Position numbers and translations under genes: made by a program
Shown: piece after piece, positions 48,359-57,353 of the stretch
Layout of the letters: each line of letters begins with the position of its first letter
How positions within the stretch are numbered: position 1 is the first letter of the stretch
From: Sporosarcina highlanderae
GTDB lineage: Bacteria > Bacillota > Bacilli > Bacillales_A > Planococcaceae
Reading direction: 5' to 3'
Length of the DNA stretch: 64,000 nucleotides
Assembly: GCF_030433715.1 (NCBI RefSeq)
Contig: NZ_JAROCC010000004.1
Span: forward strand, 62,001 to 126,000
Notes under the pieces: model-generated
What the model was told of the DNA's origin: nothing
The model's input: only the letters and a program-made list of their open reading frames with translations
Database searches by the model: none

Positions 48359-50065
48359 TTATCTCGCATACGCCGCGACTCGATCTCGGCCCGCCTGCTT
48401 CGCTCCTATATATAATGCCCGATCAGCATTTCGCAGCAAAGCCATTGCTTCATCTCCATCAAAAGGCGCACTTGTCACTCCAATACTTGTAGTAATATTC
48501 ACTACTATTTCATGCTTATCCGGACTTAAATCAGGAATAATTATGAATGGATGCTCTTTAATAGTATTTCTAATTTGTTCTGCGAATTTCAGAGCATCCG
48601 TTTTAGAGAACCCGGGTAAGAGAAAGATAAATTCTTCCCCTCCATACCGTCCAACAGTCCCATTTTCCGGTAAAGCATCCTTAAGAACTTCCGCCAATCC
48701 TTTTAAAATGTCGTTTCCACTTTGATGCCCATACGTATCATTTACTACTTTGAAACGGTCAATATCGAGCATAACTACTGATAGGTCGTCAATATCCCTT
48801 TTCTCCATCCGATCCATTTCATAATGAAGTCTTTCTTCCAAATATCTATAATTGTAAAGATTAGTCAATGCACATCGTTCACTTCTTAGTAAGGCTTCTT
48901 GAACATAACGTGCCTTATCTAACGCCACGATATAATAAGACCCAAGTAATTCCAGTATCTTCAATTGGTAATCTTTAAATGCAGATTTCCGATTTGAACC
49001 TAATAGAAGAATTCCTCCTGTCTTATTGTTATGAGTTAACGGTATACAAAGGACACTTTCGATTTCATCTGGAACAGAAACTGTGGAAAACTGTTTAAAA
49101 TCATTCCTTTTTGTATAAATGACAGGTTCATTAGTCGTTAGTACCATCCTTGCAATGCCTTCACTTAATCGGATGGAACTTGAATTCCGATTTGCTAACC
49201 GTGATTTTTCATGGATTTTATCGAGTTCCAACCATTGATCGTGGTTGTTAAATAAAAAAACAGTATCAGCATAGAACAATTCACGAGTCTTCGCTATGAA
49301 CTGTTCAGTCACTTTATCAACATCAGTCAATACTGATAAACTGCTCCCTATTTCCCCTGTTCTTTTGATGAGGTCATTTACTTTCTCCGAGCGGCCATAA
49401 AGGCGTATGAAAAATATTGTTAAGAAGAACGGAGTACCTATCAATAAAAACGCCGATGCCCCAATCAGATTTAATAGGAAATAAAATGTCAATGCTAATG
49501 GTAATATCAAGACAATAGTCGAATACTCATATCCAATGTCCTTTTTCGTGAATGGGTTCTTCAAACCACGTAACTGCAAATAGAAGTTGATAAACCCTAT
49601 ATTTGCTGTCGTGTGAATTAGCCTATAGACCGAAACAGCTATAAGAAGAGACCAAAAGTCCATTGAACCGATTTGGCCTCCCACTAAATAGAAAGCCCCA
49701 GCACTAATGATTGATAAGATGAACATCATAATCGAGTTAATGAAAAAACGTTGGATTTTACTTTGCAAATTACCCTTGGAAACAAACAGGCTTGCAATTG
49801 AAGCGAATTGCATAGCAATCATTTCAATAGCTATACCGTAAAGAAGGAAGGCGGGAATCGTTACCCACATGAGCAAAGTTATAGGATCACCTTTTAACTT
49901 TATAGGGAGCAAGGCTGTTAACACACTGAAAATAACGAACAAAAAGAAATATAATAAATTAAGCTCTTCGGGCATCTGATTTGAAAGGAAATATAAGATA
50001 CCTGGAGGAACGATAAGTAACCAGATGATAAACTGAGATACTGTATACCATTTCTTTTCAGACAA
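48359..50065 (-). CDS. Membrane-bound GAF-GGDEF protein, putative diguanylate cyclase (copy 1)
   Basis: Same layout as its downstream neighbour: about eight membrane helices, GAF, then GGDEF with DIDRFKVVNDTYGHQSGND and RYGGEEF; ends IGAKQAGRDRVAAYAR. Inhibitory RxxD site absent (PENG). The likely start is TTG 50065 (SEKKWYTVSQF), just after a GGGGGGGAAGCGGG ribosome site; an in-frame TTG at 50110 lacks one. 568 residues. The pair appears to come from a tandem duplication between folC and comC. The signal sensed by the membrane/GAF part is unknown. Confidence 0.88.
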   Translation of the reverse strand: MSEKKWYTVSQFIIWLLIVPPGILYFLSNQMPEELNLLYFFLFVIFSVLTALLPIKLKGDPITLLMWVTIPAFLLYGIAIEMIAMQFASIASLFVSKGNLQSKIQRFFINSIMMFILSIISAGAFYLVGGQIGSMDFWSLLIAVSVYRLIHTTANIGFINFYLQLRGLKNPFTKKDIGYEYSTIVLILPLALTFYFLLNLIGASAFLLIGTPFFLTIFFIRLYGRSEKVNDLIKRTGEIGSSLSVLTDVDKVTEQFIAKTRELFYADTVFLFNNHDQWLELDKIHEKSRLANRNSSSIRLSEGIARMVLTTNEPVIYTKRNDFKQFSTVSVPDEIESVLCIPLTHNNKTGGILLLGSNRKSAFKDYQLKILELLGSYYIVALDKARYVQEALLRSERCALTNLYNYRYLEERLHYEMDRMEKRDIDDLSVVMLDIDRFKVVNDTYGHQSGNDILKGLAEVLKDALPENGTVGRYGGEEFIFLLPGFSKTDALKFAEQIRNTIKEHPFIIIPDLSPDKHEIVVNITTSIGVTSAPFDGDEAMALLRNADRALYIGAKQAGRDRVAAYAR

Positions 50066-50121
50066 CCCGCTTCCCCCCCACCGATTCACTAAGAATGTAT
50101 TAAAACCCAATTAAAAATATC

Positions 50122-50158
50122 AATCAGTGGAACCCTGTTGCATTCGGTCCCACTGATT
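50122..50158 (-). terminator. Hairpin downstream of folC
   Basis: Minus strand AATCAGTGG / CCACTGATT with inner GGACC pairing, then GATATTTTTAATT. Probably a terminator separating folC from the GGDEF pair. Confidence 0.6.
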
Positions 50159-50214
50159 ATTTGATGAACCAATTTAAATATAGTTAGTTTTTCATTTAGT
50201 TTTTTGATAGAGCA

Positions 50215-51423
50215 TTAGGTCAAAAGTCTACTGAGTAAATAAAGTGACCCTGCGACTATTCGCTTTCTATTATTTTCCTTACTTAGTATTATAGTATCAT
50301 TAGTGAGATTTGTCATCCTTTTTATATTATATAGACAACTTTCCATTAATTCCTCCGCTGAGGCAGCTTGTGGATGGTCAAAATCGACAAAGGTGAACGA
50401 TTCAGCAACTGGAATCAATTCATCCAATGTCCTCCTGATGTCTTTAGTTTTCAACATACCAATCACGAAATCGACTTTTTCACCAGGAAATTCATTGCGT
50501 ATCGTTTCTGCTAACATCTTTGCGGCAGCCGGATTATGGGCACCATCAACAAATACCCCTTTTTCTATTTCTTGAAACCGATAAAGTAGTGAAGTATTTG
50601 CAATACCTTTAGCAACAGCGACTTCCTGTAATTTCATGCCTGCTTTCCATAATGCCTCGATTGCAATTGCTGCATTGATTGCCTGATGCGGGCCTTTCAT
50701 CTTTCTAGTTGGTATAGGTACTTCGATATCCCCTTCAAACCTTTCTCCAGGCTTCATACTAAAGTCCTCACCGTAGACCGATAACTCACTATTCATTTCC
50801 ATAGTCTTTTTGCGGATAACAGTACAAGCTTCCTCGGGTAACAAGCCAATTACCACTGGCATATTCTTCTTAATTATCCCCGCCTTCTGTTCAGTAATTT
50901 CCTCTATCGTCTCACCAAGGAATCCGACATGATCGAGAGCTATCGAGGTGATGACTGAAACAAGTGGCATCACGACGTTCGTGCTGTCCAATTTACCTCC
51001 CATTCCACATTCAATAAGGGCGTAGTCTGGGGCGTTCCTTTCAAACGTGAGGAATGCGGCGACGGTAAGCAATTCAAAATCCGTAAGCATCCCGCTAAGC
51101 CCCGCTTTTTTCATTTGCAAAAATGATTTGTCCATTTCTTCCTGATTAATCGGCAACCCATTTAGACGTATCTGATCATGGACATCAACCAACGCGGGCG
51201 ACGAAAACACCCCGGTAGAGTATCCATGTTCTTTTAAAATGGACTCCATGAATGCAATTGTGGAACCTTTACCATTTGTACCAGCAACATGAATGACATT
51301 CAATTGTTTTTCGGGATTCCCCACCTTCAGAAGCGCTGCACGGATACTCTCAAGTCCAGGCTTTATCGCATCATCGCTATATAGTTCGTATCGTTCTTTA
51401 TATTCATCAAATTTTGGAATCAA
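50215..51423 (-). CDS. folC: Folylpolyglutamate synthase / dihydrofolate synthase FolC
   Basis: Adds glutamate to folates. Mur-ligase fold: P-loop HVAGTNGKGST at residues 45-55, DHVGFLGETIEEIT loop, and the C-terminal FVDGAHNPAA motif. 402 residues, a little shorter than the usual 420-430. Start is TTG 51423 (AAGGAGAGAGAG upstream). Divergent from the ATP-grasp pair; in B. subtilis folC is followed by comC. Confidence 0.95.
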   Translation of the reverse strand: MIPKFDEYKERYELYSDDAIKPGLESIRAALLKVGNPEKQLNVIHVAGTNGKGSTIAFMESILKEHGYSTGVFSSPALVDVHDQIRLNGLPINQEEMDKSFLQMKKAGLSGMLTDFELLTVAAFLTFERNAPDYALIECGMGGKLDSTNVVMPLVSVITSIALDHVGFLGETIEEITEQKAGIIKKNMPVVIGLLPEEACTVIRKKTMEMNSELSVYGEDFSMKPGERFEGDIEVPIPTRKMKGPHQAINAAIAIEALWKAGMKLQEVAVAKGIANTSLLYRFQEIEKGVFVDGAHNPAAAKMLAETIRNEFPGEKVDFVIGMLKTKDIRRTLDELIPVAESFTFVDFDHPQAASAEELMESCLYNIKRMTNLTNDTIILSKENNRKRIVAGSLYLLSRLLT

Positions 51424-51485
51424 AACTCTCTCTCCTTATGATAGAATCAGCATAGGAAAAGTATATCACGGCCGGAGGGAACGAT

Positions 51486-52352
51486 ATGAAAATTTGTTGG
51501 GTCATTTACAATGGAAGTTTAACAAGTGATAAATTCCGCGACCAGGCGGAGTTATTGGCGGACGCAGCTAAGAGAGCAGGAGTAAAAGCGAAGATAGTGA
51601 TGAATTATGAAGTAATGATGAGTTTAAATGCACAGCTTGAAGAACGCCCCGATTTTGTCGTGTTCCTTGATAAAGACATTCTCCTTGCAACGTTTTTGAA
51701 GAACGTAGGAATTCCGGTGTTCAATGATCCGGAAGTCATTGAGACTTGTGATAATAAAGCGAAACAGTACATACAGTTAGCGAAAAACGGGATTGCGATG
51801 CCCGAAACGATTATTGCGCCGAAAGTCTATCCAAAATTTACGATCGAAGGATCAGGCTATTATGAGCAGGTCCTTGATAAGTTAGGCTTGCCAATGATCA
51901 TTAAAGAAGGCCATGGGTCATTTGGCATGAAGGTCTATTTAATTGAAACAGAAGAGGAATTCTTTGCGAAGGTCGATGAATTACGTGGTATCGATTATGT
52001 GTTTCAGGAATTCATCGAAACAAGTAGAGGGCGCGATATCCGTGTGAATATCGTGGGCGGGGAAATAGTCGCCGCCATGTATCGTTCTTCCCAAACTGAT
52101 TTCCGGGCAAATATTACGAATGGCGGAGTTGCAAGTATTGTCGAGTTGACTGCTGAACAGAAAGAACTCGCAATCCGTGCAGCTGATGCAGTCAGGGCAG
52201 AATTCGCTGGAGTTGATTTATTGTTTGGTGACAATGAAAAACCGCTCGTTTGTGAAGTGAATGCAGCAGCACATATTCGCAATATATACAATGTGACAGG
52301 TATTAATGTTGCAGATAAAATGATCGAATATATTTTAGGTAAGTTGGCATGA
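51486..52352 (+). CDS. RimK-like ATP-grasp ligase (first of pair)
   Basis: 288 residues. N-terminal pre-ATP-grasp domain (1-95), ATP-grasp core with nucleotide lysine K140 and glycine loop IIKEGHGSFGMKVYLI (138-153), hinge VFQEFIE, RGRDIRVNIVGGEIVAAM (181-198), metal residues D244 and E257/N259 in CEVNAA. All catalytic positions look intact. ATP-grasp ligases join a carboxylate to an amine via acyl phosphate; the RimK group adds glutamate or other amino acids to proteins or small molecules. Substrate unknown. ATG has GGAGGG upstream. Its stop overlaps the next gene. Confidence 0.82.
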   Translation: MKICWVIYNGSLTSDKFRDQAELLADAAKRAGVKAKIVMNYEVMMSLNAQLEERPDFVVFLDKDILLATFLKNVGIPVFNDPEVIETCDNKAKQYIQLAKNGIAMPETIIAPKVYPKFTIEGSGYYEQVLDKLGLPMIIKEGHGSFGMKVYLIETEEEFFAKVDELRGIDYVFQEFIETSRGRDIRVNIVGGEIVAAMYRSSQTDFRANITNGGVASIVELTAEQKELAIRAADAVRAEFAGVDLLFGDNEKPLVCEVNAAAHIRNIYNVTGINVADKMIEYILGKLA

Positions 52353-53158
52353 AGGCGTATATATACTATTCCTCTGCAGAAGCTGAAAGGAATCGAGCGT
52401 TTATCGATGATTTGATGTTGCATGCGGCAAAGTTGGGACTTTCATTGAATTTAGTAGTGGATAATGATGAACCGGATGCCGATGCGGATTTCATTTTATT
52501 TCGGGATCGGAATCCTGAGTTATCGGCTAAATGGGAAGCAGCGGGTTTTCAAATGATCAATCGATCAGAAGTGAATCGAATAGCAAATGATAAATTGAAG
52601 ACGTTCGAGTTTGCGGCTCTCCAAGGTGTTCCCACTGTACCGACAAGGCGTTTGAAGTCGGTTGGAGATATTGTTCGTTATCCAGTTGTTTTAAAAACTG
52701 TCGATGGCCATGGCGGAAGTGAAGTACATCTTTGCAATACGACAGACGAGGCTGAAAGCTTTTTGAATCAGTTTCGCAATCGACAACTTATCGCTCAACC
52801 ATATATTGAATCGAACGCAACCGACGTTCGTGTTTTCATGTTGGGAGACGATGTATTGGGAGCAGTGAAGCGTATTGGTAAAGATTCGTTCAAATCGAAT
52901 TACACCCTTGGCGGCTCAGTGGAGAAGTACATGCTTTCCTCTTCCCAAGAGATAGAAGTTCGGAAGATTGCTTGCGCGTTAAAAAGTGATTATATCGGCA
53001 TCGATTTTCTTTTATTGCCGGACGGCGGTTGGCTTTTGAATGAAATAGAAGATCCCGTCGGCGCAAGATCTTTGTATGCGACACATGATTTTTCAGTTGC
53101 ACAGAAGTTGTTGGAGAGAGTAATGAGCGTTAGACAAAAAAAGAGTTGGAAACCCTAA
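52349..53158 (+). CDS. ATP-grasp ligase (second of pair)
   Basis: 269 residues, starting within the first gene's stop (ATGA). ATP-grasp core: K116 in VVLKTVDGHGGSEV, AQPYIESNATDVRVFMLGD (149-167), D219 in GIDFLL, and a C-terminal metal site NEIEDPVGAR (231-240) in which the canonical E-x-N is E-x-E-D. The two proteins are only distantly alike, so they probably act on different steps or substrates. No PEGA, peptide or transporter genes sit beside them to hint at the substrate. Confidence 0.78.
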   Translation: MKAYIYYSSAEAERNRAFIDDLMLHAAKLGLSLNLVVDNDEPDADADFILFRDRNPELSAKWEAAGFQMINRSEVNRIANDKLKTFEFAALQGVPTVPTRRLKSVGDIVRYPVVLKTVDGHGGSEVHLCNTTDEAESFLNQFRNRQLIAQPYIESNATDVRVFMLGDDVLGAVKRIGKDSFKSNYTLGGSVEKYMLSSSQEIEVRKIACALKSDYIGIDFLLLPDGGWLLNEIEDPVGARSLYATHDFSVAQKLLERVMSVRQKKSWKP

Positions 53159-53178
53159 TATAGGGATCCAACTCTTTT
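53139..53178. terminator. Bidirectional terminator between the ATP-grasp pair and valS
   Basis: AAAAGAGTTGGA (53139-53150) pairs with TCCAACTCTTTT (53167-53178), with inner CCCTA / TAGGG. The left arm lies within the last codons of the ATP-grasp gene. Confidence 0.85.
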
Positions 53179-53185
53179 CCATTAA

Positions 53186-55831
53186 TTAAATCTCTTTCAA
53201 TTCCTCAATTCGGCGCTCAACTGCTGCCTTCTTCTCTAAATAATCCTTCTCTTTCGCACGTTCCTCTTCAACTACTGCTTCAGGAGCTTTCGAAACAAAA
53301 CGCTCGTTGGAAAGTTTTCCTTGAACACGTTTCACTTCGCCTTCCCACTTCGCCAATTCCTTCTTCAAACGCTCAACCTCTTCATCGATATTCAACAAGC
53401 CTTCAAGCGGCAAGAACAATTCTGCACCAGTGATGACAGCTGACATTGATTTGCCTGGGGTCGAAATACCAACTCCAATTTCAAGAGTTTCCGGGTTACA
53501 GAAACGCTCAATATAGTTGCGGTTTGACTCTAAAACGGAAACTGTCGCTTCATCTTTCGCAGCGATGTATAAAGGAACCTTTTTGCTCATTGGCGTGTTC
53601 ACTTCTGCACGGATGTTACGTACCGCGTGAATTAGGTCAACAAGTAGCTTCATATCAGATGCCTTAGCGGAATCCGTTAATGTCGCGTCCGCAACCGGCC
53701 AAGCTGCCACTGTGATCGACTCCCCTTCATGAGGAAGGTTCTGCCAGATTTCCTCTGTGATAAACGGCATTAATGGATGTAATAAACGCATTGTATTGTC
53801 TAAGACATAGGCAAGAACCGATCTTGTCGTTTTCTTTGCCGCTTCGTCATCCCCGTACAACGGTAGCTTCGCCATTTCAATGTACCAGTCACAGAAATCA
53901 TCCCAAATGAAGTTGTATAATGCACGGCCAACCTCACCGAACTCGTACTTCTCGGAGAGCTTTGTCACTTGTTCGATCGTTTCATTCAAGCGAGTTAAAA
54001 TCCATGCATCAGCTACGGATTTCTCACCAGTTAGATCGATTTCATCATACGTCATGCCATCCATATTCATTAACGCAAATCGGGAAGCATTCCAGATTTT
54101 ATTCGCGAAGTTCCAAACTGCTTCAACTTTTTCTGTCGAATAGCGAAGATCTTGACCAGGAGAAGAACCTGTAGCCAAGAAGTAGCGCAAAGCATCCGCA
54201 CCGTATTTATCAATTACTTCCATTGGATCGATACCGTTGCCGAGCGACTTCGACATCTTGCGGCCGTCTTCAGCACGAACGAGACCATGGATTAATACGT
54301 CTTTGAACGGACGCTGATCCGTAAATTCAAGAGCTTGGAAAATCATTCGAGAAACCCAGAAGAAGATGATGTCATATCCTGTAACAAGAGCATCCGTCGG
54401 GTAATAACGTTTGAATTCTTCGTTGTCAAGATCCGGCCAGCCCATTGTTGAAAACGGCCATAATGCAGATGAGAACCATGTATCGAGAACATCGTTATCC
54501 TGTTTCCAGTTTTCTATATCCTCTGGCGCTTCATGTCCAACGTGAATTTCACCCGTTTCATTATGATACCAGGCAGGTATGCGATGTCCCCACCAAAGCT
54601 GACGGGAAATGCACCAGTCATGGATATTTTCCATCCAGTTCAAATATGTCTTTTCAAAGCGTTCAGGGACGAAGTTGACCTTCCCTTCACTTTGCTGAAG
54701 TTTAATCGCTTCTTCGGCTAACGGTGCCATTTTTACAAACCACTGCGTTGATAAATACGGCTCAACAACAGCCCCGCTACGTTCAGAGTGACCAACCGAA
54801 TGTAAATGATCTTCGATTTTGAAAAGAACGCCCATATCCTGCAAGTCTTTAACGATTGCTTTCCGGCATTCGAAACGATCCATTCCTTCATACTCGCCTG
54901 CAAGTTTATTCATGCTGCCATCTTCATTCATAACGAGGACACGTGGCAGATCATGACGGTTTCCGATTTCAAAATCATTTGGATCGTGGGCAGGTGTAAT
55001 CTTAACCGCACCGCTTCCGAAATCCATATCGACATAATCATCTGCGATAATTGGAATTTCACGGTTAGTAATTGGTAATTTAACTGTTTTGCCGATCAAA
55101 TGCTTATAGCGGTCGTCTTCCGGATGTACTGCAACCGCAGTATCCCCCAACATCGTTTCAGGACGTGTTGTCGCAATTTCGATGCTGTCCGTTCCGTCGG
55201 CAAGTGGATAGCGCATATGATAGAATGCACCCTGAACATCTTTATGGATAACCTCTATATCCGATAATGCAGTTTTCGTCGCTGGATCCCAGTTAATAAT
55301 ATATTCGCCACGGTAGATAAGCTTTTTCTCATAAAGTTTTACGAATACCTCGCGAACCGCCTTGGATAATCCTTCATCCAATGTGAAACGCTCTCTGGAA
55401 TAATCAAGCGCGAGTCCTAACTTAGCCCATTGTGCACGGATATGGCCAGCATATTCATCTTTCCATTTCCATGTTTCCTCAACGAATTTTTCACGGCCCA
55501 AATCATATCGGGACTTTCCTTCTTCCCGAAGTTTTTCCTCAACCCTTGCTTGTGTTGCAATTCCCGCATGGTCCATTCCTGGCAGCCATAGTGCATCATA
55601 GCCCTGCATCCTCTTCATACGGATTAGGATATCCTGCAACGTTGTATCCCACGCGTGCCCAAGGTGGAGCTTTCCAGTAACATTCGGTGGTGGAATAACA
55701 ATCGTATAGGGTTCTTTCCCACTCTTCGGTTGAGCTTCAAAATAGCTTCCTTTCAGCCACCATTCGTAACGACCCGCTTCAATCGATTGCGGTTCATATT
55801 TCGTAGGCATTGATAGGTTTTCTGTTGACAT
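53186..55831 (-). CDS. valS: Valyl-tRNA synthetase
   Basis: Class Ia synthetase with editing domain. HIGH motif in [15 protein letters not shown] near residue 45, CP1 editing domain about 190-345 (with [19 protein letters not shown]), KMSKS as [10 protein letters not shown] near 525, C-terminal coiled coil (about 810-880). ATG 55831 is behind AAAGGAGGAG and gives 881 residues; further upstream codons lie in the T-box leader. Controlled by the T-box. Confidence 0.98.
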   Translation of the reverse strand: MSTENLSMPTKYEPQSIEAGRYEWWLKGSYFEAQPKSGKEPYTIVIPPPNVTGKLHLGHAWDTTLQDILIRMKRMQGYDALWLPGMDHAGIATQARVEEKLREEGKSRYDLGREKFVEETWKWKDEYAGHIRAQWAKLGLALDYSRERFTLDEGLSKAVREVFVKLYEKKLIYRGEYIINWDPATKTALSDIEVIHKDVQGAFYHMRYPLADGTDSIEIATTRPETMLGDTAVAVHPEDDRYKHLIGKTVKLPITNREIPIIADDYVDMDFGSGAVKITPAHDPNDFEIGNRHDLPRVLVMNEDGSMNKLAGEYEGMDRFECRKAIVKDLQDMGVLFKIEDHLHSVGHSERSGAVVEPYLSTQWFVKMAPLAEEAIKLQQSEGKVNFVPERFEKTYLNWMENIHDWCISRQLWWGHRIPAWYHNETGEIHVGHEAPEDIENWKQDNDVLDTWFSSALWPFSTMGWPDLDNEEFKRYYPTDALVTGYDIIFFWVSRMIFQALEFTDQRPFKDVLIHGLVRAEDGRKMSKSLGNGIDPMEVIDKYGADALRYFLATGSSPGQDLRYSTEKVEAVWNFANKIWNASRFALMNMDGMTYDEIDLTGEKSVADAWILTRLNETIEQVTKLSEKYEFGEVGRALYNFIWDDFCDWYIEMAKLPLYGDDEAAKKTTRSVLAYVLDNTMRLLHPLMPFITEEIWQNLPHEGESITVAAWPVADATLTDSAKASDMKLLVDLIHAVRNIRAEVNTPMSKKVPLYIAAKDEATVSVLESNRNYIERFCNPETLEIGVGISTPGKSMSAVITGAELFLPLEGLLNIDEEVERLKKELAKWEGEVKRVQGKLSNERFVSKAPEAVVEEERAKEKDYLEKKAAVERRIEELKEI

Positions 55832-55883
55832 ATGAACTCCTCCTTTTTTGCTTGCAAAACCTGTTTTTGAATAAAAGCAGAAA

Positions 55884-56131
55884 ACAAAAAAACTCCGTTC
55901 GCCAAAAAGGACGAAGGAGTTATTCGTGGTACCACCTTTATTCGCATATACAAATTGCGTATATGCCTCAATAACAAATAACGGTTTCAAACCGGCTTCC
56001 GCTACTAGATTTCACGGAAACTGCTCCCGGGTGACTTTCTGCAACTCATTTATAGGCCCTCTCAGCAATGGCGCCCTCTCTTGGATAAATGAAATTACGT
56101 ACTCTCCCGTTCAATGCATCATTATATAGTT
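55884..56131 (-). promoter_or_regulatory. T-box riboswitch of valS
   Basis: Minus strand T-box sequence AAGGTGGTACCACG (55925-55938), terminator AACTCCTTCG / CGAACGGAGTT with a T-run (55885-55921). The likely specifier is GTC (valine) at 56033-56035, in AGAAAGTCACCC. A sigma-A promoter lies upstream. Confidence 0.93.
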
Positions 56132-56137
56132 ATGAAC

Positions 56138-56167
56138 ATTGTATGCTACTCAAGGAGATTTCGTCAA
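56138..56167 (-). promoter_or_regulatory. Sigma-A promoter of the valS leader
   Basis: Minus strand TTGACG (56162-56167), 18-base spacer, TACAAT (56138-56143). Confidence 0.7.
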
Positions 56168-56190
56168 GTATATTACGAAAGGAAGGTAGT

Positions 56191-56382
56191 ATGAGAAAAG
56201 GATATAACCCATATTTATTGCCGCCATGGTTACGAAAAACCAGGTTTTACTGCAAGCACATCATCATCCCAATCACTGTTTTTCAGCTGATCAGACTTTT
56301 AATCGTCCCTACGACAGGTGATTTCCTTCTATTTTGCTTGCTTTGCGGAATAGCTTTCCTACTCTACAAAAACATCATTTGA
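56191..56382 (+). CDS. Small membrane protein of unknown function
   Basis: 63 residues beginning MRKGYNPYLLPPWLRKTRFY, with two hydrophobic segments (about 24-39 and 45-59). AAAGGAAGG stands just before ATG 56191, so it is likely translated. It lies between the divergent valS leader and the convergent SpoVID-like gene, whose 3' end it overlaps by 24 bp on the opposite strand. No family recognised; a topology with both ends inside is plausible. Confidence 0.6.
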   Translation: MRKGYNPYLLPPWLRKTRFYCKHIIIPITVFQLIRLLIVPTTGDFLLFCLLCGIAFLLYKNII

Positions 56383-57099
56383 GCGAAAATTTGTTGTCGA
56401 CCATCCATCCGGCAACTCCGCAATGTATGACAGTATATCATCATGGCCATTCCATGAGCTGCTGTCATATGTTGCAGTCACTTCTTGGACTTGCTTCGCA
56501 GCGGTTTGTTTTGAGACTGTTGTTTCTTGTCGGGATTCGTCAGCTATCTGAGCTTTTTCCAGTGCAGCCTGTGTGGTTGTTGCCGTTGCTGTTGCTGTTG
56601 TTTTTTCTGTTGCTGTTGCTGCTTCTTTTTTCTCTTCAACAACAACCTTGTCTGCCTGTTGACTTACAGGTTTTTGGGTTTCAGTATTTTCAATCACAGA
56701 CTGCTGAGGCGTATGCGTGCAATTAACTTCCCAAGCTACGGTCAATGCACCTTGTTCATCAAAGTGCGCTTTGACATTGGATGCTTCAACATGCAATGGA
56801 TGCTCTACTTCAGGGGGCAAATCGATATAGAGTGGAACCGCATATTCGAAATAGCCCACTTGACCGTCCATTTCCACATCATCAACATAAACCACTTCCT
56901 GAGGAATCATTTCAGCCCGCTCACCTTCTGCAAATTCGACCTTGGCAGCTATATGATAGATGCCCGATAGCCGCACTGCATCTTCTGAACGTTTCTCTGT
57001 AAACCCTGCTTTCACTTTTACAAGGCGCGCAGAACTTGGCACCCCCACGTCCGTAGGGAAATAGAATACCTCTTTCATATCCCATTGTAATTTTGTCAT
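56359..57099 (-). CDS. SpoVID-like spore coat protein without LysM domain
   Basis: 246 residues. The N-terminal ~130 residues form a beta-rich domain (MKEVFYFPTDVGVPSSARLV, LSGIYHIAAKVEFAEGE, YFEYAVPLYIDLPPEV) that resembles the start of SpoVID, the protein that wraps the coat round the forespore. A Thr/Ala/Glu-rich linker (AATATEKTTATATAT) and a short tail follow. The C-terminal LysM of B. subtilis SpoVID (about 575 residues in all) is absent. Position between valS and hemL matches spoVID. The sequence CATATAAT upstream (57129-57136) resembles a sigma-E -10. Confidence 0.7.
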   Translation of the reverse strand: MTKLQWDMKEVFYFPTDVGVPSSARLVKVKAGFTEKRSEDAVRLSGIYHIAAKVEFAEGERAEMIPQEVVYVDDVEMDGQVGYFEYAVPLYIDLPPEVEHPLHVEASNVKAHFDEQGALTVAWEVNCTHTPQQSVIENTETQKPVSQQADKVVVEEKKEAATATEKTTATATATTTQAALEKAQIADESRQETTVSKQTAAKQVQEVTATYDSSSWNGHDDILSYIAELPDGWSTTNFRSNDVFVE

Positions 57100-57176
57100 C
57101 CCTTATTCCCTCCCTCAATTCTCTTGGCATTATATGCAACAAGCCTAAAAGGTAGAAGAAAGAAAACAAAAGCGCA

Positions 57177-57274
57177 GGGCGCCTGCATAGAGGCGACAGG
57201 CATAAGGTGAAGATGCGGCGTGGCGCTTTTTGCCACATAGCGGCTTCGCCTTATGACCCGAGCCTCTGGCGCCC
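57177..57274. repeat. 98-bp imperfect palindromic repeat element
   Basis: Non-coding, GC-rich. GGGCGCC / GGCGCCC outer arms, AGAGGC / GCCTCT and CATAAGG / CCTTATG inner arms, and a GTGGC / GCCAC hairpin at the tip. It looks like the dispersed palindromic repeats found between genes in Bacillaceae; function unknown. It fills the gap between hemL and the SpoVID-like gene. Confidence 0.65.
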
Positions 57275-57304
57275 GGAGTCTAGACGAAAACATAGTTTCC
57301 TAAA

Positions 57305-57346
57305 TAAAAAACCATCCATTGTCGGCTTAATGACAATGGATGGTTT
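57305..57346 (-). terminator. Terminator of the hem operon
   Basis: Minus strand AAACCATCCATTGTC / GACAATGGATGGTTT stem followed by TTTTATTT, just after the hemL stop. Confidence 0.9.
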
Positions 57347-57353
57347 AATAAAT

